DNA of 64,000 nt from Bacteroidales bacterium (GCA_015654525.1 JAATGT010000183.1:25705-89704), one strand, 5' to 3'. Positions 50,227 through 61,178 are shown, numbered from the stretch's first letter. Notes: generated from the letters alone by a model not told the origin. Numbers and translations: made by a program.

Positions 50227-51492
50227 TTAATCAAGAGAACTGTCTTTAGTCCGAATATATCGCACAGGATAATAAGCCGCTAGAAATCCCATAAATAGAA
50301 CAGTAATAAAAACAAGTATCATGTCCAGCGGTTTTGTTACCACAGGATAAGCATCGACTACGTAGCCAGTACCAAGTTTCAATAAACCAAGATGCTCTTG
50401 TAATAAACATAAACCAGCACCCAAGCCAATACCAACTAATGCCCCAACACAGGAAATCATCCAACCCTCAAACAGAAATATTCGTTTGATCAGGCCGTTA
50501 TCTGCCCCCAGATTTCGAAGAGTTTCTATATCGCCCCTTTTATCAATAATCAGCATGGAAAGAGAACCAATAATATTAAAACTAGCTATCAATAATATAA
50601 AACAAAGAATCAGATACGTAATCCATTTCTCAATTTTCATAATCTTGAAAAAGCTTTCTTGCTGTTCATAGCGGTTTTTTACCTGAAAGCCATCGCCCAG
50701 AAGCGTCTTAATTTGTTTTTGAACTTTATCCTGATCCACCCCTTTCGCCAGTTTCAATTCAATAGCAGAGGCAGTGGATTTATTATACTCAAATAATTCG
50801 CGAGCCAAATCGATAGACACCAATACATAATGGTCGTCGTACTGCAACTGTTTTACAGAAAAGATTCCCGAAACAAAAGTTCCCATCTGATTAAAACTGC
50901 TCTCGGGATGCAGCAGATTAATCTCTTCCGTTCGTTTCGGGGCATAAATATAAAGTGGATCAATGAAATGGGCACCCAGACCTAATATGCTGGCAACACC
51001 CACTCCGGGAACAGCCCGTTGGAAAGCACCGTCGTAAAGTTGGAACTTGCCATCGTACATAATACTATCAATGCGCGTCATCTTTTCAAAATCGCTACTT
51101 ACGCCTTTGATAATGGCAGGCATTTGCTTGTCTTTGAATCGCAGCAATGCATTTTGTTCCACCACTTCAGTAAAACAGGCAACGGATTTCATGTTGTGCA
51201 ACTCTTTGAACTTTGGCGAGCTGATATCAAAAGTTTTTCCTTGAGTCAGGGTGATCTTTAAATCCGGATCGAAGGATGAAAACATATCGGAGATCAGCGA
51301 TTCGAAGCCATTAAACACGGACAGCACGCAGACCAAAGCCATTGTTCCCACCCCGACACCTGTTGCCGAAATACCGGAAATTATATTAATGGCATTGTGC
51401 GATTTTTTGGAAAACAAATAGCGTCGGGCTATCCTGAATGAAAAGGACAGGCTCCGTAGTTTATTTTTTTCTGTTGAGTTTTTGTTGGACAT
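50227..51492 (-). CDS. FtsX/LolE-like ABC transporter permease
   Basis: FRIARRYLFSKKSHNAINIISGISATGVGVGTMALVCVLSVFNGFE; MLIIDKRGDIETLRNLGADNGLIKRIFLFEGW. Confidence 0.88.
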   Translation of the reverse strand: MSNKNSTEKNKLRSLSFSFRIARRYLFSKKSHNAINIISGISATGVGVGTMALVCVLSVFNGFESLISDMFSSFDPDLKITLTQGKTFDISSPKFKELHNMKSVACFTEVVEQNALLRFKDKQMPAIIKGVSSDFEKMTRIDSIMYDGKFQLYDGAFQRAVPGVGVASILGLGAHFIDPLYIYAPKRTEEINLLHPESSFNQMGTFVSGIFSVKQLQYDDHYVLVSIDLARELFEYNKSTASAIELKLAKGVDQDKVQKQIKTLLGDGFQVKNRYEQQESFFKIMKIEKWITYLILCFILLIASFNIIGSLSMLIIDKRGDIETLRNLGADNGLIKRIFLFEGWMISCVGALVGIGLGAGLCLLQEHLGLLKLGTGYVVDAYPVVTKPLDMILVFITVLFMGFLAAYYPVRYIRTKDSSLD

Positions 51493-51506
51493 TGGGAACC
51501 GATATA

Positions 51507-51887
51507 CTAATCTAATTCAATAACCTCACCTTCTTTAAGTGGTGCAGGAGGATCGCTTTTCAATAAATTATCAATGTTTTCAAGATAATCCAGCGAATCG
51601 TCGACGTGGAAAAATAGTTCGGGCACAATGCGTAGCTGATGACGGACACGTTTTCCGAGATCAAACCGGATGGCACGTGCGTCTTCTTGTACCTTTGCCA
51701 GTACTTCTTTCGTATTTGCACTGGGGAAAATACTTAAATGTGTCCGGGCTATCCCTAAATCAGGACTGATACGTACTGCTGTTACAGTAATCAAAGTGCC
51801 GTGCAGTTCACGAGCATACAACAAAAAGATTTCTCCTAACTCTTTCTGCAACATTCGCGATATTTTTTGTTGTCTTGTCGTTTCCAT
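51507..51887 (-). CDS. rbfA: 30S ribosome-binding factor RbfA
   Basis: RQQKISRMLQKELGEIF...VTAVRISPDLGIARTHLSIFP...VRHQLRIVPELFFHVDDSLDY. Confidence 0.93.
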   Translation of the reverse strand: METTRQQKISRMLQKELGEIFLLYARELHGTLITVTAVRISPDLGIARTHLSIFPSANTKEVLAKVQEDARAIRFDLGKRVRHQLRIVPELFFHVDDSLDYLENIDNLLKSDPPAPLKEGEVIELD

Positions 51888-51934
51888 TATTTCTTAGTTT
51901 TTTGTATAACGAGGTTTCTCCCTCATTTTTTGTA

Positions 51935-53401
51935 TTAAATCTTCCACTCAAACCCATCCTTGGTATCTTTTATTTCAAATCCAAGAGCGGTTAGTTCATT
52001 GCGGATTTTATCGCTGGTTGCCCAGTCTTTGTTTTGTTTTGCTTCTAGGCGCATATTCAGCAGTAAGTCGATAGCGCCTTTGTATGCTTCATTGCCCCCT
52101 GAAGTTTCATCCTCTGATTTTAGTCCCAATACATCTTCAATAAAGACACTGAAAACAGTCTTTAATTCCTCTAAATCCTCAGCCGAAATAGTTTCCTTTC
52201 CGTCGTGTACCAGATTAATTGCTTTTAGTGCTTCAAACAGATGAGCAATTACAATGGGTGTATTGAAGTCATCGTTCATGGCCTCCTCGCATTTAGATCT
52301 CAGCGAAGTAGTGTCGACCGAAGAAACAGCCGAAGCCTGAAGTTTTTGTAAGCGGGAATAACCGTCCATAAGCCGTTCAAAGCCTTTTTCGGAGGCCTGA
52401 AGAGCCTCGTTCGAAAAATCCAGCGTGCTCCGATAGTGCGATTGTGCCATAAAGAATCGGACAGTCATGGGCGAGTATCCTCTTTCGAGCAAAGGGTGCG
52501 CCCCTGTAAACAGTTCTTTGGGCAAAAAGCCGTTTCCTGCAGTTTTCGACATTCTGACTCCATTTACCGTGAGCATATTGGTATGCATCCAGTATTTAGC
52601 CGGGGCGGTATGATTACAAGCCTGTGATTGCGCAATTTCATTTGTATGATGAGTAGCCTGCAAATCCATTCCTCCACCGTGAATATCGAATGTAGTTCCA
52701 AGATATTTTGTGCTCATGGCCGAACATTCAATGTGCCATCCCGGGAAACCCCAGCCCCAGGGAGAAGGCCATTGCATAAGTGTTTCCGACTTGGCTTTTA
52801 TCCATAAAGCAAAGTCCAGACGGCCTTTTTTCTCGTTTTGCCCACCCAGCTCGCGTGTACCTTCAAGCAGGTCTTCCAACTTTCGGTTGGTAAGTATTCC
52901 GTAAGGTAAATCTTTATTATATTTTTCAACATCAAAGTAAACCGTTCCGTCAATTTCGTAAGCATAACCGCTTTCCAATATGGCTTTCACCATTTCAATC
53001 TGCTCGGAAATGTGCCCAGTTGCAGTGGGTTCGATACTTGGCGGAAGCGTATTGAAAATAGATAAAATTTCATGAAAACCGATGCTGTATTTTTGTACAA
53101 TCTCCATGGGTTCCAGCTGCTCCAGCTTTGCCTTTTTGGCAAACTTATCATCGCCTTCGTCGCGGTCGCCTTCCAAATGTCCGGCATCGGTTATGTTTCT
53201 GACGTATCTCACTTTATAACCCAGATAAAGCAAGTAACGATAAATCAGATCAAAGGAAATAAAGGTGCGGCAATTTCCTAAATGAACATCGCTGTAAACG
53301 GTAGGACCGCAAACGTACATGCCCACTCTATCATCGTGAAGTGGGATGAATTGTTCCTTTTTGCGGCTTAATGTGTTGTAAATATATAATTTGTGTTCCA
53401 T
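51935..53401 (-). CDS. cysS: Cysteinyl-tRNA synthetase
   Basis: [44 protein letters not shown]. Confidence 0.97.
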   Translation of the reverse strand: MEHKLYIYNTLSRKKEQFIPLHDDRVGMYVCGPTVYSDVHLGNCRTFISFDLIYRYLLYLGYKVRYVRNITDAGHLEGDRDEGDDKFAKKAKLEQLEPMEIVQKYSIGFHEILSIFNTLPPSIEPTATGHISEQIEMVKAILESGYAYEIDGTVYFDVEKYNKDLPYGILTNRKLEDLLEGTRELGGQNEKKGRLDFALWIKAKSETLMQWPSPWGWGFPGWHIECSAMSTKYLGTTFDIHGGGMDLQATHHTNEIAQSQACNHTAPAKYWMHTNMLTVNGVRMSKTAGNGFLPKELFTGAHPLLERGYSPMTVRFFMAQSHYRSTLDFSNEALQASEKGFERLMDGYSRLQKLQASAVSSVDTTSLRSKCEEAMNDDFNTPIVIAHLFEALKAINLVHDGKETISAEDLEELKTVFSVFIEDVLGLKSEDETSGGNEAYKGAIDLLLNMRLEAKQNKDWATSDKIRNELTALGFEIKDTKDGFEWKI

Positions 53402-53473
53402 AATTTGATTTTAAATTTACGATTTCGGATTTACGATTACCGATTGCGGATTTATGATTTACGATTGCGGATG

Positions 53474-53839
53474 TTATGCTTTTTTCTGATTGATCCTATT
53501 TCGAACTGTATTAATGGAGGCAACTATTATTGCCAGTATCTCATTGGTTTCTTTTTTTATGGTTGCGGTTTTTTCAAAAGCAATTAGTCCGCTTTCTTCC
53601 AATACCTCCAACCAATAAATTGTTTCATCTGCTTCCTCTTCAACTATTTTCAGTTTATTGATGAAATCTGCATCCGATTTTGCTCTGCAAGCTGCCCTGT
53701 AGTTTGCCCCAATAGAAGTGGAACATCGTATAATTTGAGCAGCTATGGCTTTCGAAGACGTCTTTACGGGCAAATCATCAATAAGTCTGATGACCTCCAG
53801 CCCTATATTTTTTGTTCGTCTCTTTATTTCTTCTTTCAT
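53474..53839 (-). CDS. Four-helix bundle protein (S23/TIGR02436-like, Avd-related fold)
   Basis: AAQIIRCSTSIGANYRAACRAKSDADFINKLKIVEEEADETIYWLEVLEESGLI. Confidence 0.88.
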   Translation of the reverse strand: MKEEIKRRTKNIGLEVIRLIDDLPVKTSSKAIAAQIIRCSTSIGANYRAACRAKSDADFINKLKIVEEEADETIYWLEVLEESGLIAFEKTATIKKETNEILAIIVASINTVRNRINQKKA

Positions 53840-53906
53840 CCTTTTCTAAAGAAGTAATTCAATCTTATACTATCCAATCGTCAATCTAAAAATCGCAAAT
53901 CGTAAT

Positions 53907-54641
53907 TTAAACTATTCCCCGTTGTTTTTTCAGGCTTTCGTATGCTTCGTTTATCGAACGGAATTTTTCGGTAGCCGATTTTTTTACGTCTTCACCTAAA
54001 TCATTGACTTTATCGGGGTGATATTTCATGGCCATCTGGCGATATGCCTTTTTTATTTCATCGTTGGTAGCAGAAGGCTCTATTTCGAGTGATTTATAGG
54101 CCCAGTCGCTATCCACGTGTTTCAGATATGGCGCTTTGACCGACTCAAAATCGAGACGATCGATACGGAAGATATTCGCAATGCGCTGGATGGTGGCTAA
54201 TTCAGAAGAAACTATTTCGCCATCGGCATAAGCAATATCAAAAAGCAAGTGCAAGAGTTCCAGCTTGGAGGAATAATTCAGATTCTGACTGATTTGCATC
54301 GCCACTTCCGTTTCATCGATATGCTGATCCAGCAGATTTTTGAGAATTTGCAAGGCATCGAGCGCGCCCTGTTCGCCGAAATTAGCAACAAGAAACTTCT
54401 TGACTACTGCTAATTCCGATTTGTCGACGCGACCGTCGGCTTTCATAATGCAGGCCATCAAAACAAGCAGGCTCATTTTGAAATCACCTTCGTTGGTGCT
54501 GCCCGTACCCAGTGTATGTGCCGAAGCTGATATCTGACCTCCATCGAACATGGAGCCTAAGGTAAAGCCAATGAGCGCACCTATCGGGCCTCCCAACGCC
54601 CATCCTAAGCCTCCGCCTATCCATTTTCCGAAACTTCCCAT
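53907..54641 (-). CDS. TerB-like plus DnaJ domain protein (DjlA-like)
   Basis: [35 protein letters not shown]-terminal [33 protein letters not shown]; start 54641 preferred to track start. Confidence 0.88.
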   Translation of the reverse strand: MGSFGKWIGGGLGWALGGPIGALIGFTLGSMFDGGQISASAHTLGTGSTNEGDFKMSLLVLMACIMKADGRVDKSELAVVKKFLVANFGEQGALDALQILKNLLDQHIDETEVAMQISQNLNYSSKLELLHLLFDIAYADGEIVSSELATIQRIANIFRIDRLDFESVKAPYLKHVDSDWAYKSLEIEPSATNDEIKKAYRQMAMKYHPDKVNDLGEDVKKSATEKFRSINEAYESLKKQRGIV

Positions 54642-54816
54642 AAAGACTTTATTTGAAATGATTTTAGGGGTACAAAGATACAAAAAAATGTACCAATATG
54701 CCAACCTTATGCTGCCAGAAACTAAATAGCGCGTTTTATACGCCGAGACGGAAAACACAAACTCCTACAAATCTTTGCCCGTGATACTGATTTTGTGATC
54801 GGGATATGCAAAATAA

Positions 54817-54861
54817 GAAAACCGACAACCGGGATTTGTTACCCCCGATTGTCGGTTTTTT
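54817..54861. terminator. Hairpin terminator downstream of gpmA
   Basis: AAAACCGACAACCGGG...CCCCCGATTGTCGGTTTTTT. Confidence 0.7.
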
Positions 54862-54892
54862 AAAAGTTTATTCTTTCTGTTTCCGATTTCGA

Positions 54893-55570
54893 TTAGAATT
54901 CGGCTTTTACCAGCGAGTTGTCTTTGAACTCGTAAAGCAACGGAACGCCGGTAGGAATTTCCAGCTTGAGGACTTCCTCCTGAGTAAGTTTTTCGATAAA
55001 CATCACGATAGATCGAAGGCTGTTGCCATGGGCCGAAACCAGCACATTTTTTCCATCACGCAGCTTCGAAAGAATATTTTCTTCAAAAAAAGGAATAGTG
55101 CGTGCAGCTGTATCTTTCAGACATTCTCCTTTGGGAGGGGCAATGTCGTAACTGCGACGCCAGAGGTGCACTTGTTCGTCGCCATACACCGCAGCCGTTT
55201 CGGCTTTGTTTTTTCCCTGCAACTCACCATAGTAGCGTTCGTTCAGGTGCCAGTCGCGATACACGGGAATGATGCTTTCGTTCATCGCATCGCTGTAGAT
55301 GGTTGTCCACTCACCCATTTTGCCATCGGTATGAATTACCACAGGCGTTTTGTCACTCTTATTGGCAGCCAACGCAATCATGGCTGTTTCGATAGCGCGG
55401 ATCTGAACCGAGGTGTACACCACATCAAATTCTATATCCGCTATTTTTTCTCCCGCTTTACTTGCTTCCGCAATGCCTTCCTGCGACAGGGGCACATCTA
55501 CCCAACCTGTAAATACATTTTTTTTATTCCATACCGATTGTCCGTGACGGACTAAAATTAGTTTTGCCAT
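54893..55570 (-). CDS. gpmA: 2,3-bisphosphoglycerate-dependent phosphoglycerate mutase
   Basis: LILVRHGQSVWNKKNVFTGWVDVPLSQEG, LNERYYGELQGKNKAE. Confidence 0.96.
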   Translation of the reverse strand: MAKLILVRHGQSVWNKKNVFTGWVDVPLSQEGIAEASKAGEKIADIEFDVVYTSVQIRAIETAMIALAANKSDKTPVVIHTDGKMGEWTTIYSDAMNESIIPVYRDWHLNERYYGELQGKNKAETAAVYGDEQVHLWRRSYDIAPPKGECLKDTAARTIPFFEENILSKLRDGKNVLVSAHGNSLRSIVMFIEKLTQEEVLKLEIPTGVPLLYEFKDNSLVKAEF

Positions 55571-55738
55571 ATTCTGAATGATCTTAGATTATACAATAAG
55601 TTTTTTTGTCTTTTAGTTTTGTTATTAAAAAACACTCCACAACCTGTATTGTTGAAAAAAAAAGAAAAAAATATGTTGATCTACGTCTTTCCTTCTCATC
55701 CGTTGGTTTCATCTCAATATTTTATACCGGGAAAAATT

Positions 55739-56224
55739 TCAGTCACGCACTATCACTGTTTTTTGATCTATCAAATCCTGAATTTCATTTAAATGTAGCT
55801 CAATATGCCAAAGATATCCTTCAATCATTTCCTGAAGAGTAACCTTTGTCTTTTCATAGTCGTACCAGTAATTGTTTAGTGCCGACAGATCGACCGACCT
55901 GATAACCTGAATCATATGCAGGTTAAAATATTTCCAGAGCTGTATCATATTATTCCAGTCTTCGTTCTGAAAATTCTGAAGTTTTATCCACAAGTCGTTA
56001 TCCTGCCGGTAGTCGGGAAATACGAGCATGGGATTGTATTGTAACCGAACCATTCGTTGATGATTGTTGGATGCCGAATCAATCAGATGCCCCAGAATTT
56101 GTTTTATTGTCCGGTTCTGTTTATTCCATTTATACATAATTGTATTAGTCGGCAACTCTGTCAGTTTCGGTTCCCAGATTGCAATTAGGTTTGTAATTCC
56201 ACTTGTAACGGTTGAAAATCCCAT
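55739..56224 (-). CDS. DinB-like family protein
   Basis: NRTIKQILGHLIDSASNNHQRMVRLQYN; MIEGYLWHIELHLNEI. Confidence 0.75.
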   Translation of the reverse strand: MGFSTVTSGITNLIAIWEPKLTELPTNTIMYKWNKQNRTIKQILGHLIDSASNNHQRMVRLQYNPMLVFPDYRQDNDLWIKLQNFQNEDWNNMIQLWKYFNLHMIQVIRSVDLSALNNYWYDYEKTKVTLQEMIEGYLWHIELHLNEIQDLIDQKTVIVRD

Positions 56225-56548
56225 ATCAAATTAGTTTTTTATTTTACTCCAGGTTTGTATTTCTTTTTTGGAAAAACGGTAAGAGATTGTATTTTTCCGC
56301 AGTAATATAAGTAGTTACAAGTGAATAGTTACGAGTTTCAAGACTGTTTATCTGAATTTTGCTTTCAGAGAGAGCAGATCATTAAACAGTATTGCCTATT
56401 TATTTCTTTAGTAGCCACTTCTGTTTTCTTTTTCTCTACAAACGTACAAAAAAAAAGAATTAAGCGAATAATATATTTCTGAATTTATTTGTGGAGCTGC
56501 ATAAAAAAGCAGAGTTGCACTCGTGTACAGCTCTGCTAAATAAAGGAT

Positions 56549-57214
56549 TCAACCTGCAATGATGGCACTTAGCGTAGTACTCCACGGACCATGTTCGCCG
56601 CGGGTATTTACCCATCGTAGCCAATAATAAGCCAGGATGTTTGCCTGCTTACCTTCATAATTGGTTATGTACGAATTGCCGGTAGATGTGCCCAGATAAG
56701 TAAGTTCGGAAACGTCTTTGGGCGCTTCGCCACCCAGTTTTACCCATACTTCACAACCATGCACTCCTGCGGGTTTAGCCTTGCTTTGAGGCGTAGCTTC
56801 GTCGCTAATGTGAATGGTGTGTTGCAAACGTACCCCAAAATCCAGCGTTCCCAATGGACTGGTAGCAGGCACAGCTGCAGGTGTACGTGTTTCCGACTTC
56901 ACCGTTAAGCCCATCTGGACGCGGTCGCTGTCGGTCACCTTACTGTTGTTTGCCAAAAACTCAGCCACGAAACTACGAATTTCTTTTTTGTAGTCAACCA
57001 GAGCATCGTTTTTAGCCTGCACATCAGCAGCCGTACGATTTTGTTTGTTACTCGCTTTGGAAAACGCATTGTCCCAAACGCCTTGTTTTGATTCCAGTGA
57101 TGTTGTAGCATCAGCACTGATTCCCCATGTGGTTTGTTTAGCTTTGACATTAGTCAGCAAGCCTTTCTGCCACAAATCAAATCCGGGGTCGGTAGATGGA
57201 ATATAGTCTGCCAT
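56549..57214 (-). CDS. Small protein with N-terminal helical region and C-terminal fibronectin type III-like domain
   Basis: 221 aa; C-terminus GCEVWVKLGGEAPKDVSELTYLGTSTGNSYITNYEGKQANILAYYWLRWVNTRGEHGPWSTTLSAIIAG. Confidence 0.65.
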   Translation of the reverse strand: MADYIPSTDPGFDLWQKGLLTNVKAKQTTWGISADATTSLESKQGVWDNAFSKASNKQNRTAADVQAKNDALVDYKKEIRSFVAEFLANNSKVTDSDRVQMGLTVKSETRTPAAVPATSPLGTLDFGVRLQHTIHISDEATPQSKAKPAGVHGCEVWVKLGGEAPKDVSELTYLGTSTGNSYITNYEGKQANILAYYWLRWVNTRGEHGPWSTTLSAIIAG

Positions 57215-57267
57215 TTCTATCGTTTTTTTTTGTGTGAAACATTATTTTACCTAACTCTTAAAAAATT

Positions 57268-57765
57268 CAGATCAGAAAAAGAGCTTTTTACTTTCGGCAT
57301 ATTAGAATAACTAAGAGGAAAGAAACTTTTTCCCTCTGGAGCAAAAAACTCTTTTCAGCATAATATTGCATATTGTCTGAGTAAAAAAGATCTTTGTTTT
57401 GTTAAATAATATATTCGCTTAAATCAAAAACTTTTTCACTTAGGCATGGATAAATCTAACTTGAGTCAAAATGAATCTGACTAAGGCGAATATAACACCG
57501 GTTTGAGCCAAAATGGATGTTGCTTAAGACATACATATTCAGCCCGGTGTACATTATCTTCGGATAAAGCGAAGAAGGTTTTGAACAAAATGGAAAAGGT
57601 TTTGGCTTAAGTGAAAAACAGATCAGCCTAAGTGGAACTGATTTTGAATGAAGTGAGATTATTTTTAAACCGAGCAAGAACCATTTTGGCTCTAGTTGGA
57701 AACTTATTTGCTTAAGCAAGGATGCTTTTTTATCGAAAAAAGAGGAATGATTCCAAGAAACAGCC
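57268..57765. repeat. Degenerate tandem array of ~21-bp units (array 4), about 24 units
   Basis: TTCACTTAGGCATGGATAAAT / CTAACTTGAGTCAAAATGAAT / CTGACTAAGGCGAATATAACA / CCGGTTTGAGCCAAAATGGAT / GTTGCTTAAGACATACATATT ... TGGCTTAAGTGAAAAACAGAT / CAGCCTAAGTGGAACTGATTT. Confidence 0.8.
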
Positions 57766-58407
57766 CTTTTGTTTATATATGAAATTTGGTATTTAAATAC
57801 TGATAAATAATTATTTAGCTTCGATGAAAAATGAGTAAGCGGGTGTAGTGACCGGGAAACAGAAAAAAATGAGCACAGAAGGGTTTTGCCCGATTGCCAA
57901 CAAGGGTCGACAAAGGCTTTGGAAATGAAATATGAACGATTAGGTGAGCCTACTGAAGGGCTACAAATAAAGGTTGAGTTCATTGGCAAACAACAACTGT
58001 GAAACCGACAGAAAAAGATAGTTAACGGGTACAAATATAGCAATTTATTTTTGATCAAAACAAGAATTTAATTGTGATATTTTTATGTTATAAAGCATAA
58101 AAATTAGCATCTACAAAAGAATTAAGCAGGGTTGAATAAGTTCTGCTCACAAAATAAAATTTGGGTTCTTTTAAATCAATAATTCTAACTCCTTTCCGAC
58201 CGTATAATGCATTCTGCTTCACAGATTTTCTGCCTCTCTAATTTATATTATTTGCAAAAGTGATAGCCAATACAGAATATTTCTATATTTTTGTCTGTAA
58301 GAATCAGAGGCCTTATTCTGGCATCGATTGGCTTTTCATGGCCGGATCTGTGCCGCGTTAATTCTTATTTATATACATGTACTATTAGCTCACTAAACTG
58401 TCAAACA

Positions 58408-61155
58408 ATGAACAATGAATTGGATAAGCCCTTATTAACAGGGCAAATCAAAAAAAACGAGCTGCAAAAAACCCGGGAGGATTTACATGCCCTGGTAAGT
58501 CTTTTCAAACAGGTACTTTGCGACCACGATGAAGAAGCTGTTGCCGCCACGCTCTCGTTGCTTGAAGATTCCATTATCGAGAATAAGCACATCGAATCCG
58601 ATATTCCCGATGAGAAGCTAATTCAGGCACTGAGTATTTTATTCCAGGTGATGAATCTGGTAGAAGAAAACTCGGGCGTGCAATCGCGACGGAAACTCGA
58701 AAACCAACTGGGACCATCGGGCGTTCGCGGTTCATGGGGCGAAACCTTCGATCACTGGATTAGCAAAGGGGTAACTGAAAATCAGATAGCCGAACTGTTG
58801 CCGACCATACGCATTATGCCGGTGCTTACCGCCCACCCCACCGAGGCCAAGCGAATTTCGATACTGGAACTGCACCGCGAACTGTACCTCTTACTGGTAA
58901 AAAAAGAAAATAAGGTGTGGACCTGCATGGAAAATCAGATGATAGATGATAACATGAAGGCATTGCTCGAACGCTGGTGGCGAAGTGGCGAAGTATATCT
59001 GGAAAAACCATCGCTTGCTTCGGAACGTAATAATGTGATGCACTTTTTCAGCCGCGTTTTTCCTGAAGCTTTAAAGGTAAGCGACAAGCGACTGAAATTT
59101 ATCTGGAAATCCTATGGGTTCAATGAGCGCAAACTCTCGAAACCGGAGAACTTTCCGATTATAGAATTTGGTAGCTGGGTAGGTGGCGACCGCGACGGAC
59201 ACCCTTACGTAACTGCCGATATAACCCGCGAAACCCTCCAGGAACACCGACGGGCAGCTATGCAACTGGTAAAACATGGCATGCTGGATCTGGTACGCGA
59301 GTTCAGCTTTTCGGAAACCAAGCAACGTGCTCCCCAAATACTGTCGGAAGCTATTGAAAAGAACCGCATCCTTTTTGGCGAAGCCGGCAACGCAGCTGTG
59401 CAACGTAATCCGTTGGAACCGTGGAGGCAATTTATCAATATGATTTTACTGAAACTCGAAAACACGATACAAGACACACAACAGATTGCCCATACCTATT
59501 ACCATACAGCCGCCGATCTACAGGTAGCTTTGCGCATCCTGCGCAACAGCCTCGAAGAAGTGGGTGGACAACGCATTATCGACGAGTGGTTATTCCCCGT
59601 TGAGCGGCAGGTGCAATGCTTCGGCTTCCATCTGGCAAAACTGGATATTCGCCAAAACAGCGACTTCCACAGCAAAGCCCTGGAGCAAATGCTGCGTCAG
59701 GCTGAGTTTGAAGATAGTGAATATACCAGCTGGAGCGAAGAAAAACGCGTTGCTTTTATCACCGAAGAGTTGAAAAGCAATCGTCCTTTTATCATTGCCG
59801 GACAAACACTGGAACCGGAAGCCGAACAATTAATGGGCTGCTATCGGGTACTGAAACAGCATATCGATCGCTACGGCATGGAAGGCATCGGTTCCTTTAT
59901 TGTGAGCATGACCCACGAGCTAAGCGATCTGCTCATTGTGTACCTGTTTTTACGCGAAGTGGGTATGCTGGGATTACCCCTGCAGGTTGTTCCGCTTTTC
60001 GAAACCATTGAAGATTTGCACGTTTCCAGTCAGGTGCTGGATGCTTATCTGTCGCATCCCGTTACACAAAAATATAAATCGACCCATACCGACATTCAGG
60101 AAGTAATGCTCGGTTATAGCGACAGTAACAAAGACGGCGGTATCATGGCCAGTCGCTGGAATATTTACGAAACAGAGATTGGTCTTACCGAAGTAGCCGC
60201 ACATCATGGCCTTCAGTTGCGATTCTTCCACGGCATTGGCGGAACTATTAGTCGTGGTGGCGGTAAATATCACCGTTTTCTGGAAAGTATGCCCCGTCGC
60301 ACCATGAGTGGCGAGATAAAACTAACCGTTCAGGGCGAATCCATTGCTCAGCAGTTTGCCAACTTGCTGAACGCAACCTTCAACCTGGAAATGCTTCTCT
60401 CGGGCACTGCCCTGCAAGCAGGGTACCGGCATTTCGACTGTGAGCAACCGGATTATCCGATAGCTGCCGTTGAAAAACTTTCGGAAATAAGCCAGCATAA
60501 ATACCAGGAGCTGATTGAACATCCCGACTTTATCCGTTTCTACAGTGAAGTAACACCTATTGATGTATTGGAACAAAGTAAAATTGGTTCCCGCCCATCG
60601 CGCCGTACAGGGAAACGGAGTCTGGCTGACCTGCGTGCCATTCCGTGGGTATTCAGCTGGAAACAATGCCGCTTCAACATTACCGGTTGGTACGGGATTG
60701 GTGCCGGATTACGCACCCTGCGCGAAGATTATCCGGAGATGTATCAACAAATCCGGGATTTTGCCGAAGCATGGCCCTTCCTGCGCTACAATCTGATTCA
60801 GATAGAGACCAATACCCTGAACTCCGACCGCGATATGATGAAGGAGTACGCCACCCTGGTGACCGATGATGCGTTGCGAAACGAAATGGTAAGTCTTATC
60901 ATGGACGAGCATCTTGAAGCTTTAAACCAAATAGCCGATTTACTCGGTGAAAACGTCGAGACGCGACGTGTTTCCATGCTTTATAATGTCCGTTCGCGCA
61001 AGAGTCCCCTCCACGCCCTGCATCGCTTGCAAATAGCCAAGCTAAAAGAATGGAGAGGCTGTAAAGAGACCGACCCCGTAAAGGCAGACACACTACTAAT
61101 ACAATTGCTGATGATTACTTCGGCCATCTCAGGTGGACTAAAAAGCACCGGATGA
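58408..61155 (+). CDS. ppc: Phosphoenolpyruvate carboxylase
   Basis: PVLTAHPTEAKRISILELHRELY, GGDRDGHPYVT, VMLGYSDSNKDGGIMASRW, FFHGIGGTISRGGGKYHRFL; start MNNELDK at 58408. Confidence 0.96.
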   Translation: MNNELDKPLLTGQIKKNELQKTREDLHALVSLFKQVLCDHDEEAVAATLSLLEDSIIENKHIESDIPDEKLIQALSILFQVMNLVEENSGVQSRRKLENQLGPSGVRGSWGETFDHWISKGVTENQIAELLPTIRIMPVLTAHPTEAKRISILELHRELYLLLVKKENKVWTCMENQMIDDNMKALLERWWRSGEVYLEKPSLASERNNVMHFFSRVFPEALKVSDKRLKFIWKSYGFNERKLSKPENFPIIEFGSWVGGDRDGHPYVTADITRETLQEHRRAAMQLVKHGMLDLVREFSFSETKQRAPQILSEAIEKNRILFGEAGNAAVQRNPLEPWRQFINMILLKLENTIQDTQQIAHTYYHTAADLQVALRILRNSLEEVGGQRIIDEWLFPVERQVQCFGFHLAKLDIRQNSDFHSKALEQMLRQAEFEDSEYTSWSEEKRVAFITEELKSNRPFIIAGQTLEPEAEQLMGCYRVLKQHIDRYGMEGIGSFIVSMTHELSDLLIVYLFLREVGMLGLPLQVVPLFETIEDLHVSSQVLDAYLSHPVTQKYKSTHTDIQEVMLGYSDSNKDGGIMASRWNIYETEIGLTEVAAHHGLQLRFFHGIGGTISRGGGKYHRFLESMPRRTMSGEIKLTVQGESIAQQFANLLNATFNLEMLLSGTALQAGYRHFDCEQPDYPIAAVEKLSEISQHKYQELIEHPDFIRFYSEVTPIDVLEQSKIGSRPSRRTGKRSLADLRAIPWVFSWKQCRFNITGWYGIGAGLRTLREDYPEMYQQIRDFAEAWPFLRYNLIQIETNTLNSDRDMMKEYATLVTDDALRNEMVSLIMDEHLEALNQIADLLGENVETRRVSMLYNVRSRKSPLHALHRLQIAKLKEWRGCKETDPVKADTLLIQLLMITSAISGGLKSTG

Positions 61156-61178
61156 TACCCCGAAAATGGAAGTCATGA

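Noticed and set aside
57268-57765. CRISPR array
   Set aside because: Units are contiguous ~21-mers without unique spacers or conserved repeats, and no cas genes are present; same for the arrays at 6.1, 27.2 and 36.4 kb.
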